64,000 bases of DNA from Filosporella fistucella (lineage: Eukaryota > Ascomycota > Leotiomycetes > Helotiales), in contig JAQJZZ010000014.1 of the NCBI GenBank assembly GCA_030077755.1, forward strand, positions 3,348,001 through 3,412,000, in the 5' to 3' direction. The number at the start of each line of letters is the position of its first letter. Position 1 is the stretch's first letter. This document shows positions 47,683 through 58,712 of this stretch, piece after piece. The notes below the pieces were generated by a model. It made no database searches, had not been told where the DNA came from, and saw only the letters and a list, made by a program, of their open reading frames with translations. The translations under genes and the position numbers were made by a program.

Positions 47683-48630
47683 ATATAGTAGTGTTCCACT
47701 CAGAGGCACGATGAATCTCTTTACTCTGTCTACCAGATGATAGGGCGCAGAGAAGCATTGAAAACTTCGAATAGAGAGGGCGGGAATACGAGTGATCCCA
47801 TAACAGATATATCCTTTGGGTTTGGTATAACTTTGTGGAAAACATAGTGAGATGAATTTGTTGCGAGGGTTTTGGATGTCGGTGGTGCACTACTTAGGTG
47901 TGATAGCTTTCAAATAATAATTTTATTCTTCAGCAACCATAATTATGACTTTTGATCACCTTATCACCTTCACTATACTGAGCAGTCTGAGCATTTCAAG
48001 TAGCTACATGGATTTGAACTTCATGCGCTTGTTCGATGATGTATCTGCTATAGCGAGAATGAGCTGAAAATTTAGGTACACAGCCCCTGGAAATGCCATG
48101 CAACATCCCTAGGATAGAGGACTACCGGGCCTGCGACCCCTAGACTTTAGCGAACGATCCCTGAAAGTGTCCTTCCACTGTCCAATCCGGTTTATGAGAT
48201 AGTACGACTGGGTATAAAGGTATAGTACATATAAAGTGGTTCTTCAACACACAAGGAATGGGCATTCTCGACCAAAAAGTGAAACCTCGAACTCTGGATT
48301 TATTCCACTCAAGACCTGTTTTCCCAATATTTACTCCCACCTTTCCTCGACTTTTTGCTCTCGGTCACCTCAGGCTGTGGAAGAGTATTTGATTCTCGGG
48401 CTGCTTTGTGAGGAAAAGATCTCGTAATTGTGATGGACCAGTGCATCCTGGAGAAAGAATAGATGCGGGGCAGAAATCTGGGTTAGACTTCGCCTATGCG
48501 TGTAGATTGGAACTGGAGTTGACTTTCAAAATCTCTGTGATTATGTCTCTGGACCTTCAAGGCTGCTTGACCGCACCAAAGTGGAGAATTAAGACGGCCT
48601 CATCAAATTTGTTCCATATAAAGTTGAAAT
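47683..48630. other. Intergenic, convergent ends
   Basis: About 950 bp between convergent transporter genes. Short frames only; nothing is supported. Confidence 0.55.
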
Positions 48631-49550
48631 CTAAGCTGGACTGGCAGTTCCCATGGCGGCATGTTGTCTCCGTTTGCGACTATGCTCTGACCATGGAAAA
48701 TGAACAACTGGAAGCGTGAAAAAGGTATGATTGCTTGCTGCAATACCAGCAAGTGCATTATACCAAGCAGCGAAAGCAGATAGCATCCCAAAAACACCAC
48801 CCACGTAAGTGAGATTGTGATGTGGGACATATACTGCCCCACTCAAATGAGGATAGCGACGGCCGAGGGCGAGGCAGAGAAATGCGATGTCGAGGGTGAA
48901 GAATATGGAGAAATGAGCCACTGACGAAGATAGCGTGCAGACCAGTAGAATGGTAGTGAAGATGAACCAACCCTAATGAGATAATTAGACACCTCATTTT
49001 TGAGCAAATCAGGCAAAACGTACGAAGAGAAACAAGGCAAAAGCGTGTTGGAATTCCAGAGAGCTATACGCCTCCTCAATTTCAAAACCACCTGGTGTGA
49101 GGATAATCGCTATCGCAATCCAAAAGCCACCAAAGCTCGACAAAGATGTTGCTCCAAAGGTATTACCAATACTCATTTCCCTAATCGAATCAGCCTCTCT
49201 TCTCTTGGCATTCAAACCCCACTGCAGACTCACCACATGCCAGCACATAACTGCACCAACCCTCCGTAAGCAAACGCAGCTGCTATAACGATACTTGGTT
49301 TGGTGACTCCGAGCGTCTCCATATTTATCGCAGAAAGTAAGAAAGTCGTAAACGCAAATCCACATAAACCGAGAGGGGAAGGATTGGCGATATTTCGCTT
49401 GCTCATAAGCACTCGTTGATAATGCGAGTGCAAATTACCAGGTTGACCAGCCTGTGTAGGCATACGAGAAAGCCGCTCATCGTAGTAATAAGCATCATCT
49501 TCATTGTTGTCTGTTTCGCTGGCATTCATACTAGCAGCAGCAGGAGACAT
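48631..49550 (-). CDS. GPR1/FUN34/YaaH (SatP/Ady2-type) acetate transporter
   Basis: Six-TM plasma-membrane carrier for acetate, and in some members ammonia export, about 271 aa. Three exons fit: 49550-49234, 49180-49024 and 48972-48631. The family signature NPSPLGLCGFAFTTF follows a cytosolic N-terminus of about 55 residues. Later blocks are GMWEMSIGNTFGATSLSSFGGFW, SSLEFQHAFALFLFGWF and, at the last helix, GGVFGMLSAFAAWYNAL. Length and topology suit the family. In fungi these genes are often induced on acetate and ethanol. A TATAAG lies 77 bp upstream of the ATG. Confidence 0.92.
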
Positions 49551-50565
49551 GACTTTTGGGGTGGTACTTGATGCCAGAATGATGGATTGAAAAGATGTGA
49601 GATATGAGAGTAGATAGATCGTGTTACTTATAGCAAAGCAATTGAGAGAGTAAAAAAACCTTCACGAAAGGCATATAGCAGAGTCTTTTATAAAATACTC
49701 ACCGACCAGGGCTCTCCATTTGAGATCTAGCTTTCTCGCAATCAAGGTCCAACTCTCGGGCCTGAAAACCGAGAACACGCCACTTTCGTGAGGTGACAGT
49801 GCAAAGATAGTTTTTTGACATGAGCGATTAGTGTGCAAACACTTAGAAAAGAAAAGCTTATAATGACATAGGCGTGCTCCGAACGCCTCTGCAGTGTTGT
49901 CAGAGGGGCTGTGTACTCTGTTGCTGGAGATGGGTGAAAGAACGGGTGATGGATTGAAGGTGATCATTTGGAGGCGGAGAATTAAATCACGATATAGAAG
50001 CCGTGAGTCGTCGGCCCGTCTGCGGGATGCTACTAGGGATTTGACATGCAAGTTTCGTAATGAAAAACAATTGAATAGAGCTCCGGGCTTCAGTGTAGGT
50101 TCATGAAATGAATGCCGGCGCCGCAAACTGCTTTGGAAGATGCCAAATGGAACCCGGTCCACAAACCTAGAACGATAGACCCATCACGTGGCACATTTCA
50201 GCATGTATCAATTGGATTTAATTGTCATGAATACCGCAAATATATACCATATATCACGCATATGACCCATAAAGGGCGGTCCAGTAGTCGGGCATAACTA
50301 GGCTCTATGTTCTGCCTGGCGTACATAACCCTTGGGAATCACGATGCAGCTGGACAATATTGGGCACATCACATGACCTACGACATGCCTCTTGTAATCT
50401 AATATCCAGTAGGGGAGGGATATCGGAAAATGGAATACAGCATCTCTCAATAACTCTATAACAATTTAGTTACCGATGTTTTCTGTCGTCTCCCTAAGCT
50501 TATAAAGCATATACTACTCCAAGAATTTCCAGTACGAACTCCACGCAAAACTACCCGTTGGATTC
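49551..50565. other. Intergenic region
   Basis: About 1 kb upstream of the acetate-type transporter. A 166-codon minus frame at 49662-50162 has no domain or splice support. An ATCACGTGGC E-box core lies near 50186. No gene is called. Confidence 0.5.
49627..49632 (-). promoter_or_regulatory. TATA box of acetate-type transporter
   Basis: TATAAG on the minus strand, 77 bp upstream of the ATG at 49550. Confidence 0.45.
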
Positions 50566-51485
50566 TCAAAACCAAGCTTGCTTAGCAGCCAGTTCCGCTG
50601 CCTTTCTCACAGTCTCGTCTACCTCTCTTTGTGTAACCGCCTCTAACTCTCGGGCCTGAAGAAGGCTCATAGAAGGCTCATAGCATTATTGGCCTCATTG
50701 TCGCTGTTATTTTGAGCCATGGCCAGAGCTGACAGCTTCCTCTGCCTCTCTCCCCCCTGTGTTTGCACGGGGGAAGTCTTCGGCATGTTGCTTGATCGCT
50801 GCTTCGAGTATTGACATTTCCGTCTCTACCAGTATTCTGTCTCCTTGTTAGACTTCCCAGATTTCATCAGTGATCTCGGGATCGCGAGAGCCAATGTCAG
50901 TGACTGTTTGATCTGCTGGACACTGTCCTGAGTTCTTTGTTGCGGATTTGGTCGAGGTAGAGATATTGCAGTTGGGAGGAGACGGGTGCTGAGGATCTGC
51001 CATTCTCAAAGCACCACTCTGAGAAAACGCTGCGGTTGGGAGAGGAGCATTGTTTCTCGCTCATCGACCAGTCAAAATGCTCTGAGCACATCTGAGTACT
51101 ATATCCTGCGAAAGTACAACTTCCATCCCGCTGCCACTGTTGTCTTGAAACACAGCTCTGTGATAATGGCCTTAGCCTTACCCCCAGAACGAAATTGACC
51201 AAGATCTGTAATGAGAGCGCGAAGTTTTTGATATGAAAAATGATCATGGATCAAAGGAAAAGCGATACCTTTCTCATCAATCTTGATTCCGAGCAATTGT
51301 GGGCAATTACCAGCATCGAGTAGCTTGTGAGCACATAGGTCGTGGTCTTGCTGTGCACACCATTCCTCCAGAAACAATTTCCTATCGCGAGAGGTAGTGA
51401 CCGATCTTTGCTCATAAACTACATCTTTGAACAATCTGGAAATTTTGACAGCCGAGGAGCTTCGAGGTTCAATGAGGCAATAGTG
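50566..51485 (-). pseudogene. Decayed gene of unknown family
   Basis: I do not recognise the family. A protein-like frame runs from about 51485 to 51100, with no ATG after its upstream stop, including CPQLLGIKIDEKGIAFPLI and YQKLRALITDLGQF. Protein-like sequence resumes in another frame near 51050 and passes a TAA near 50848 into ILVETEMSILEAAIKQHAEDF. It then shifts frame at a C-run near 50778 into RKLSALAMAQNNSDNEANN, and shifts again at an 11-bp tandem duplication into LQARELEAVTQREVDETV, ending at the TGA 50566-50568. The last part is coiled-coil-like. Some breaks could be introns, but the tandem duplication and homopolymer shift argue for decay. Confidence 0.45.
50660..50681. repeat. 11-bp perfect tandem duplication
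   Basis: AGAAGGCTCAT occurs twice in direct succession. Ignoring one copy brings two protein-like minus-strand frames into register, so the duplication looks like the lesion that broke the gene. Confidence 0.65.
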
Positions 51486-52229
51486 TCAAGTGCAAAAACA
51501 GCAGGTAGCTGCAGTGATTGTTCTGATCAGGATAACTGGCTGCTGTTTGATTTGGAAATATGGAGCTCGCATGACAGAGGAGCTGGAGTTTAAATGCAAT
51601 AAAATGCCTTGCGAGCAGAATCTTCAAAACCACTTCGGCAGTCTTGTTCAAAATGGTCTTTCTTCGGGTGATTTCGGGGGACTTCGTTACAAGCATTTCA
51701 ATGCCTCTTCATCTCGATAGCTATTCTCAAGTTACTATTAGAAAGTGGCATCCACAAGACACCGAGTACGCTCCAGCGCAGACCAGTAGAACTTCATGAT
51801 GTCTGTTTGCTGGCCAGATGAGGAAATGGCTGCATAGCCTGCCCGGATCGCAGCATATGGGACCTCCCTCCTTCGACCATCGCTGGCTTACTGCAGATTA
51901 CGAAACGACATTTGACCAGCGGACTCTTGCAGCATCTCAGCTTGTGGTGGTGATCATGGTCTTAAGCCAAGTTTGGGGACACGCAGAAAAGACTGAAAAC
52001 ATATGACCCGTCAAAAGAGGCTATTGGCGACAATACGAAAATAGATTGCAGAAACACAGATGATTCAATTTCCATTGAAACATTTAGATGCCTAGGCACT
52101 CATTAGCAAAAAAATTGTCTAACACCGTGGTGGTGATGGTGTTGCAAGAGGCAGAAGCTCGGGGCGGGGAATGACTTGAGGGGACGTGTTTCGCGTGGAA
52201 ATCAAGCTTGGCGGGGAGTTGGGTCCTGA
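51486..52229. other. Intergenic region between two pseudogenes
   Basis: About 740 bp. A 76-codon plus frame at 51490-51720 has no domain. It may include 5' ends of the two decayed genes. Nothing is supported. Confidence 0.45.
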
Positions 52230-53487
52230 GCTATCGATAGCTCCGAACGAACTTCGATACAACACCCAGCAAAGCCTCTCGGGCCTGTCATCGACTCAAT
52301 CAATGCCAAATCTCTCTTCACTGATCATGAAAGTTCTGCGATCGATCATGTCAAGTACATCGCATCGTACAACTGGGTGAACGCCGCCTGTCCGGTGATT
52401 TTTGTGCTAGGTGCGTCCTCAGCCCTCACATTGCACTGTGACAATATATTATCTTGTCCGGCCAGCAATCAATGTTTCTCCCATCTGCCAACAATCACTA
52501 ATTGCAAAATCCAGGTGCGCCGCCAGCATGGACACCCCCAGAGGAAGACACGACGTGGAAGCCCGACAGCAACGATTACTTTCGAGACATCAACGCTGCA
52601 TTTCACCCGATGCACCCAATGGAGCCAACTATCCGCTCTGTGGTAGCATTACGCCCAGATTTCAAGCTTCGTGAGCTGGATATTATAGCCTGCGGAAGCA
52701 CGATTGTCAACCAGTTGAAATGTGCTCGCTCCCAGACTATGCCTTTCCGTTTCGACCTCGACGTTATTGGGAATACGGTATTCGTCATTCGCCGGGGTAG
52801 CTCGCCCATCGAGCTCATAAAGGGTTACACGGATTATGGGCATACCTTTCCGGAAGCATACACAACTTGGGACACGGAAGGACGGAATTAATGTTCACAT
52901 CAGCGTATCATAACATATGAGTTCGGCGATTTATCGCTTCTCGTCCGGTCGGAGACAGACGGTTATCTCAAGGAACCTGCTGCTGCAGTCACATCAGACT
53001 TGGATACATCTGCAGACCAAGTCCTACTCGACATGGCTTTTAGTGGCATGGGTGTCAAGAGCCACGATGTAGACCTAGCCTGGTCCTGGATGTTCGCAAG
53101 CAGGGATTTAAAGTTCCCCAGGATCATATTTTCGACATCAAGACTCGGGCTACCCACAACCCTTTTGATATGGAAGAGATTCTCCCCCGATTATGGGTCA
53201 GCCAAACACCAAACTTTCTCTTAGCTCATCATGATCATGGACTTTTCAAGAAACCGGAGGTTATTTCAGTTCAAAATGACATTTCGGATTGGCAAAGCAA
53301 AAACTCTTCACCACTAGCACGTTACCATTCGCTTCTCAAGCGTGTGATAGATGTGGCAAGAGATTGTGGAAATCAGCAGCTTGAAGTCAGCTGGGATGGT
53401 GAAGGGCCAGTGATCATATCAAAACAAATTGGAGAATGCAGGCGTGCAGTTCCGTCTGATCTCTTAGAGATCTGGGTTGACCTGTGA
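52230..53487 (+). pseudogene. Degenerate fungal protein often labelled geranylgeranyl pyrophosphate synthetase
   Basis: The sequence resembles a fungal family that databases commonly label geranylgeranyl pyrophosphate synthetase, though it lacks prenyltransferase DDxxD motifs. A first exon without any ATG (open from 52230) joins at 52410/52515 through a GTGCGT...TCCAG intron, giving ASYNWVN then GAPPAWTPP. Matching blocks follow: RFDLDVIGNTVFVIRRG and YGHTFPEAYTTWD. An in-frame TAA at 52889-52891 interrupts it; the same frame continues SHQRIITYEFGDLSLLVRSE. Near 53060-53090 the frame shifts to QGFKVPQDHIFDIKTR, LPRLWVSQTPNF and the TGA at 53485. Missing start, one stop and one shift indicate a pseudogene. 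Family assignment is from memory. Confidence 0.6.
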
Positions 53488-54643
53488 CGAGAAGTTTGTT
53501 CAATTGCCTGGCATACCGACCACTTGTTTTCACACCGAAGTCTTTCGGTTATCTCATCTAATAATAACATCGTCCCAAATACTCGATAATTCACTGCAAT
53601 GCTAAATTCCATGTCACTTACAGCGGCTGCTAAAGAGAGTCGCTTCCAAATTTCCGCATTCATCTTTCTCTCCTTCCGAGAATTGTCCAATCAAATCGCC
53701 AGAAAATGTCCTTCTTCCGAAATGGTACCTTGAGTTCGGCTACTCTGGCCGAACATGGACAGAGTTTCCTATTCAGCCTTAAGTCATTTAATCTAGATAA
53801 ACAACAAATTCCTATTTTTATGACCTTGGATATTGCACAAATCCAGGTGACGATTCTCGCTTTATCCTTTAGATAGCCTAGTGGTGGTCTTGGGTCCCAA
53901 TTGCCAGACAATGGCACGACCCCTACATGCCCCATGCCGAAATCCGAAAAGGACGACATCGAAGATCTTTGCTTATTCAAAAGTCTTTAACGATAACCTT
54001 AATCTTTTATTGTATAGTCGGGACTTGTAGCGAAGCTATTAGGGCGTAACAAGGTAAGGTTAACGAAAAGTCACTAGGAGAATTGAAATTCCACTTGTAC
54101 CTGGGCACGATCTCGATTACATGCCCCGCTTCTACACATCATCTCATCTCTCAGTAAATGTATATCACCCAATGATCTCATGAATTTAAGTCTATAAATA
54201 TCATAAAGGTGGAGAGCAAGTAGCCACAATTTCCACCGATACCACACGCCACGTTATCTACCGTTATTGAAAACAAGCTTTTCCGGGGTAGTACCCCCAT
54301 CGGGTGACGCTGAGTCTCTTCTTCTCCCCGCCAGTAGGTTTCTGATAGCACAAAGAGTCTCGCGTGGTATCTGTACGTGTCTAGGCTCGTATATTGCTTT
54401 AGCCTGGGTTCCAGATACTACTTGGCAAGGTGCCTATATTGCTGCGGGGCATTTTGCTCAGTTCATCTTGCACGCCATCAAAATTCGTCACCTTATTGTC
54501 AACACATGTCTAATAGCTAGAAGGTATATAGGTAGGGGCAGGAAACCCTTCATATTCATATATTCTTTTTACATCATCCTCCCCGGCCTTAAATTATCAT
54601 ACTAAGTCCTTCAGTTCTTAAACAACCAAAGCCTTTCACCAAT
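53488..54643. other. Intergenic, upstream of DUF4360 gene
   Basis: About 1.15 kb. It contains a TATATAG at 54525-54531, 119 bp before the next ATG. No coding sequence is supported; the frame at 54267-54605 lacks features. Confidence 0.5.
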
Positions 54644-55389
54644 ATGCTATCTTCGCTCTTGACACTTGCCTTTGCCGTCACGGCCCTGGCCGCTCCAGCT
54701 GCTTTACTCGATGCTGGCAGTACTGCTGGCACTTCTCCAGATCCAAGCCAGGTCTACATTAGAGGCATCACATATGGAGGCTCAGGCTGTCCTCAGGGTA
54801 GCGTTGGGAAATACCTATCAGCTGATAGACAAACGTAAGTTTGCCGTATTACAGATACTTGAATTACTGCTAAGATTTTGGATAGCTTCACCCTAATCTT
54901 TGACAACTACGTCGCATCTATCGGCCCAGGGGTTCCTGTCACCGAAAATCGCAAGAACTGTCAGATCAATCTCGATCTTGCCTACCCCTCCGGTTTCCAA
55001 TACAGTATCTTCAGTACCACCTACAGAGGATATGTTGCCCTTGATTCAGGCGTCACTGGCCGTCAACAATCTACTTTCTACTTCTCAGGCCGTAAGCTTC
55101 ACTTTTCAGCACTTCCGTTCATTATCATATGCTAATCATCCTGTCAGAATCCGCTCAAACAATTACCGGGACAAATTTCAAGGGACCAAAATCAGGCGAT
55201 TATGCAAATACCGACTCTCTAGCTCTTACATCCGTTGTCTGGTCTCCCTGCGGTGCCCAGACTGCTCTTAACATTAACTCACAAGTCCGCCTTACCTCTA
55301 CAAACCCCAGTGCACAGGGATTGATCACCGATGATTCTGCTGATGGAAAGATCTCGTTCGTTGTCGGTGTGCAATGGCAGCAGTGTTAG
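54644..55389 (+). CDS. Small secreted protein, DUF4360 family
   Basis: Secreted protein of about 212 aa with unknown function. Three exons fit: 54644-54834, 54886-55091 and 55148-55389. The signal peptide is MLSSLLTLAFAVTALAAP. The conserved pattern is IRGITYGGSGCPQGSVGKYLSADRQT, FTLIFDNYVASIGPG, NRKNCQINLDLAYPSGFQYSI and VWSPCGAQTALNINSQVRL; four cysteines may form disulphides. Related proteins are widespread in ascomycetes and appear in fungal secretomes. An effector role is possible but unproven. It sits between two broken genes and is itself intact. Confidence 0.85.
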
Positions 55390-56108
55390 TTGGGTTGTGT
55401 GAATCGAAGTAGTGGAGAGTTGGAGAGGAGGAGATAAGGAGGTGGTGATGGAGATGTTTTTACCTTCTTAGTCCAATCGCCAGGGTTGAAGTTGTGAGAT
55501 TGTGGCTCTCTTTGAAAATTCTTTGGGGTGGCTTGGGGCAATGTGCATATTTCAGTTCGATGAGCTTAACAAATAACACGACATATTCCGTGTCCATGGG
55601 CAAGGTATTTGCCTAATTTTCGTGACTCTAATCTTTCATTTGTTGTATTGAATCGTAAGACGCTTGCCCTTTGGTGTCAATTGCAGCAACATACCAGATG
55701 GGAGGTGCACCGACAATTCTTACTGCGGAAGACCTGTATTAAGTAAGGTTTTGCTGCCAGCATAACTCGCTCTATCTCTCATCTCCAACTGCAACCGATG
55801 CCATGTGCTTCTATTCGAGCGTTGGGGAGCATAGTTGAATAAGGAGTAATCGGAGGTCAGTCGGCGAATAGTGGAGCCGAAAAAGGGGCTCGCTTCTTTG
55901 GATATTGAGTAACATATAATACAGGGCAGGCTAAACTGGGAATCAATCAATTAATAGAGTAGCATAATCTAAGTACAAGCCACCGAATACAGTTTTTCTT
56001 GCAATTATATTACCGTTGCTACAATCTACTAAGAAGATTAGGGGGTTGCTCTTCCTACGAAGCAAGAGCTCAGAAAAAAGAGGTAAATGGCGCCCTCCTC
56101 CTTCTTCA
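55390..56108. other. Intergenic region
   Basis: About 720 bp between the DUF4360 gene and the UstYa-like gene. Nothing is seen; upstream in-frame codons before 56109 may be leader. Confidence 0.5.
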
Positions 56109-57221
56109 ATGCACCAAAGTGCTATGACAGAGTCCTCGGTCATTTATAGGGAGAGAGGAACAGACGACAACCTACCCGATGCCTGTAGACTTCAGCAAGC
56201 AACACGTTCAGGATGGCTGAGTAAAACATCGATTGCCCTTGCAATCACAACTATTATGTTTGGATGCCAAAGTTTGTATCTTTCACTGAGATCACCAGCC
56301 GCGTGCCTACAGGAAATATTCCATGGACACTCAACTGAATGGGGCAGGACCCTCACCATAGGATTTTCCAATCCATCTGACATATGAGCAGGGCTGCAAA
56401 GGAAGCATTAAAGCTGGAGAAAGTGACTTGTACCAGCGCATTTCGGTACAATGCGACTGCGAGGTCATACTACGGAGACATTGATCCGGGCCAACCACAA
56501 TACGTCGGAGATCCAAGACCAGATATTGATCGTGCGTGGTCAGAGCTGTTGAAGGTAATTTTAATTCATAGACGTCACCCCAAGGCTGACGCTTCAGGCC
56601 AATACCTGCTGATATTGAAGGACGAAGCCCAACAGCTTGTCGATCCAGCGCCAGTCAGAGGCTATTTCCTGAATGAGTACGTCTCTAAGAATTGTTGTCG
56701 CCATACATAAATAACCAATCAAAAAGAGTAGAGGTAATGCATTCTCTGCACTGTGTAAATGCGCTTCGAAAGGCATTGTATCCAGAGTACTACTCGGTCC
56801 ACGATGAACATACATTACCCGCAGATCTTCAGCATATTCACGTCGGTAAGCCCAAAGTTAGGCAATTTGAAAGAAAGCCCCGTAATAATATTGCTATAGA
56901 GCATTGCATAGACCAATTGCGACAAAGTGTATAATGTGCAGGTGACTTGACCCCTGTCCCGCTTCTGCCGTATGGAGAAGAACCACATATCAATCTTGTA
57001 GGTACACCACAAGTACACACTTGTATGTTTCAACTTTTGGGGAAAATATCCTTTCCTACTCTCTTTCGGAGCTCTTGTTCCTTATCTGCTCTTTCGTATC
57101 ATGAATGCCAGTGGACTGACTCCGAACTTTCTGTAATTCAGGTCGTAGCTGGGATAGCTTTCGCAGGTGGTATACTAAGAGAGGAGAAATGTTCGGGAGC
57201 ATCAACGGAGGAGGAATATGA
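56109..57221 (+). pseudogene. UstYa-like (DUF3328) oxidase gene with one in-frame stop
   Basis: UstYa proteins are membrane-anchored oxidases that modify fungal ribosomal peptides and other metabolites. Five exons fit: 56109-56302, 56392-56676, 56727-56845, 56900-57022 and 57142-57221. One TM segment (SIALAITTIMFGCQSLYL) is near the N-terminus. Both family HxxHC motifs are present: HSLHC, and HVEHC across the exon 3/4 junction, followed by IDQLRQ. Right after, TAA at 56932-56934 interrupts the frame, which otherwise continues with CAGDLTPVPLLPYG and ends HTC plus RSWDSFRRWYTKRG. The stop would leave about 210 of 266 residues. The exon 1/2 join is the least certain. Start could also be 56124. 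No RiPP precursor is visible nearby. Confidence 0.75.
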
Positions 57222-57313
57222 ACTCAAAGGTCAACAGAACTTCATATTCTCATTGCAGAGGTTCCATATCTTACAGTGCGTCTCCGAATGGATATGATTG
57301 AGTCCTGGAGAAG

Positions 57314-58712
57314 TTATTTGTATTTGGAAAATACCAATGACGCATTGGTCCCGCCAAAACCAAAGCTGTTGGAAAGAGACACATCGACGGTCTTTTCTTG
57401 TGCGACAAGAGGAATGTAATTACAATTGAAACCGTGGTCTGGTGCATGCAGATTAAGTGTCGGAGGTAGCATGTTCTATTGGAATTGTCAGTCAGTAATT
57501 TTCCAAACCATTAGTTCAATCCCATACCGTTTTGCATGCCAATATCGAGAATATTGCCTCAACAGCACCAGCAGCTCCAAGCAAATGGCCAAGGGCCCCC
57601 TTGGTACTGCTCACAGCTATTTTGCTCTCCTTCTGGACACCATTATCTCCGAGCATCAGAGTTCTAATCGCAGCGTTCTCCGCAGCGTCTCCCAATGGCG
57701 TGCTAGTAGCATGAGCATTGATATAGTCTACGTCCTTTGGTTGGATGCCGGCATTTTTCAGAGCTCGTTTCATCGCCAAGAGTGCCCCGGCACCATCTGT
57801 ACGGGGAGCAGTAACGTGATGAGCATCGCCACTACATCCATAACCTCGGACCTCAGCATATATTTCAGCACCCCGGGCTTTTGCATGTTCCAGTTCCTCC
57901 AGGATAACGACTCCAGCGCCTTCAGCTATCACAAACCCACACCTATCTTGATCGAAGGGGCGGGATGACGATGAAGGTTTGTCGTTGAAGGCAGTAGCAA
58001 GAGAACGAGATCGTGCAAATCCCGCCAGAGCCAATGAATGAATGCAAGACTCAGAACCTCCTGCTACCATGACATCTGCATCCCCAAAAGCAATGAATCG
58101 CGAGGCATCCCCAATTGCATGGGCCCCAGTTGTGCAGGCGGTGGTAACGGCATGGTTAGGTCCCTGCAGGCCGTACTTCATTGATATGTGACCGGCAGCG
58201 AGATTTATCAATAGTTGAGGGACGAATAATGGCGAGACTTTTTTGTAACCCTGCTCTTGGTCTCAGTAAAAGTTTCCAGACAAATTCACTTGTCAAAAAC
58301 AGCCTACATTCTGGCTGTACGCTATGCTGGTATTATAAAGTTCATCCAGATTGCCAATTCCACTACCCAAGCATACACCAGTAGCCTCCTTATCCTCTTG
58401 TTTTTGCGGGTGCCATCCAGCGTCTTCCAGTGCCATCTGTGTCGCGGCAATGGCATACTGGGAGAACTTTGCCATTCTACGCTCGTCGCTCTTGTCTATC
58501 CAGTCCGTGGCCTGCCATTTACCCTCACTGTTCCGCCCTTCTGGAACCACTCCAGCGATTGTGCTTGGAAGTTCCTGCCATCGTTCCGTTGGTTCTCGAT
58601 TTGCGACACTGATAATGCCACATTCACTGGCTAACAGCCGACTCCAAGTTTTGCGGATTCCGACGCCCAAGGGTGTTATGGCGCCGAGGCCTGTCACTAC
58701 CACACGTCGCAT
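57314..58712 (-). CDS. Beta-ketoacyl-ACP synthase (FabF/CEM1-type)
   Basis: Condensing enzyme of type II fatty-acid synthesis, about 429 aa, three exons (58712-58308, 58250-57528 and 57475-57314). The Cys-His-His triad is visible: Cys174 in TTACTTGAH, His315 in [11 protein letters not shown] and His357 in [12 protein letters not shown]. The start [16 protein letters not shown] and the end [13 protein letters not shown] are classical. In fungi this class is mitochondrial (yeast Cem1) and serves lipoate supply. No targeting presequence is obvious, so either the start lies further upstream or targeting is cryptic. Length is standard for FabF. It is convergent with the UstYa-like gene, 92 bp away, and divergent from the OPT transporter gene. 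Confidence 0.93.

Noticed and set aside
54267..54605. 112-codon plus frame before the DUF4360 gene
   Set aside because: Runs through the likely TATA box and has no family resemblance.
56531..56600. Possible intron after SELLK in the UstYa-like gene
   Set aside because: The candidate 43-nt intron breaks frame, whereas read-through keeps the family-like downstream block.
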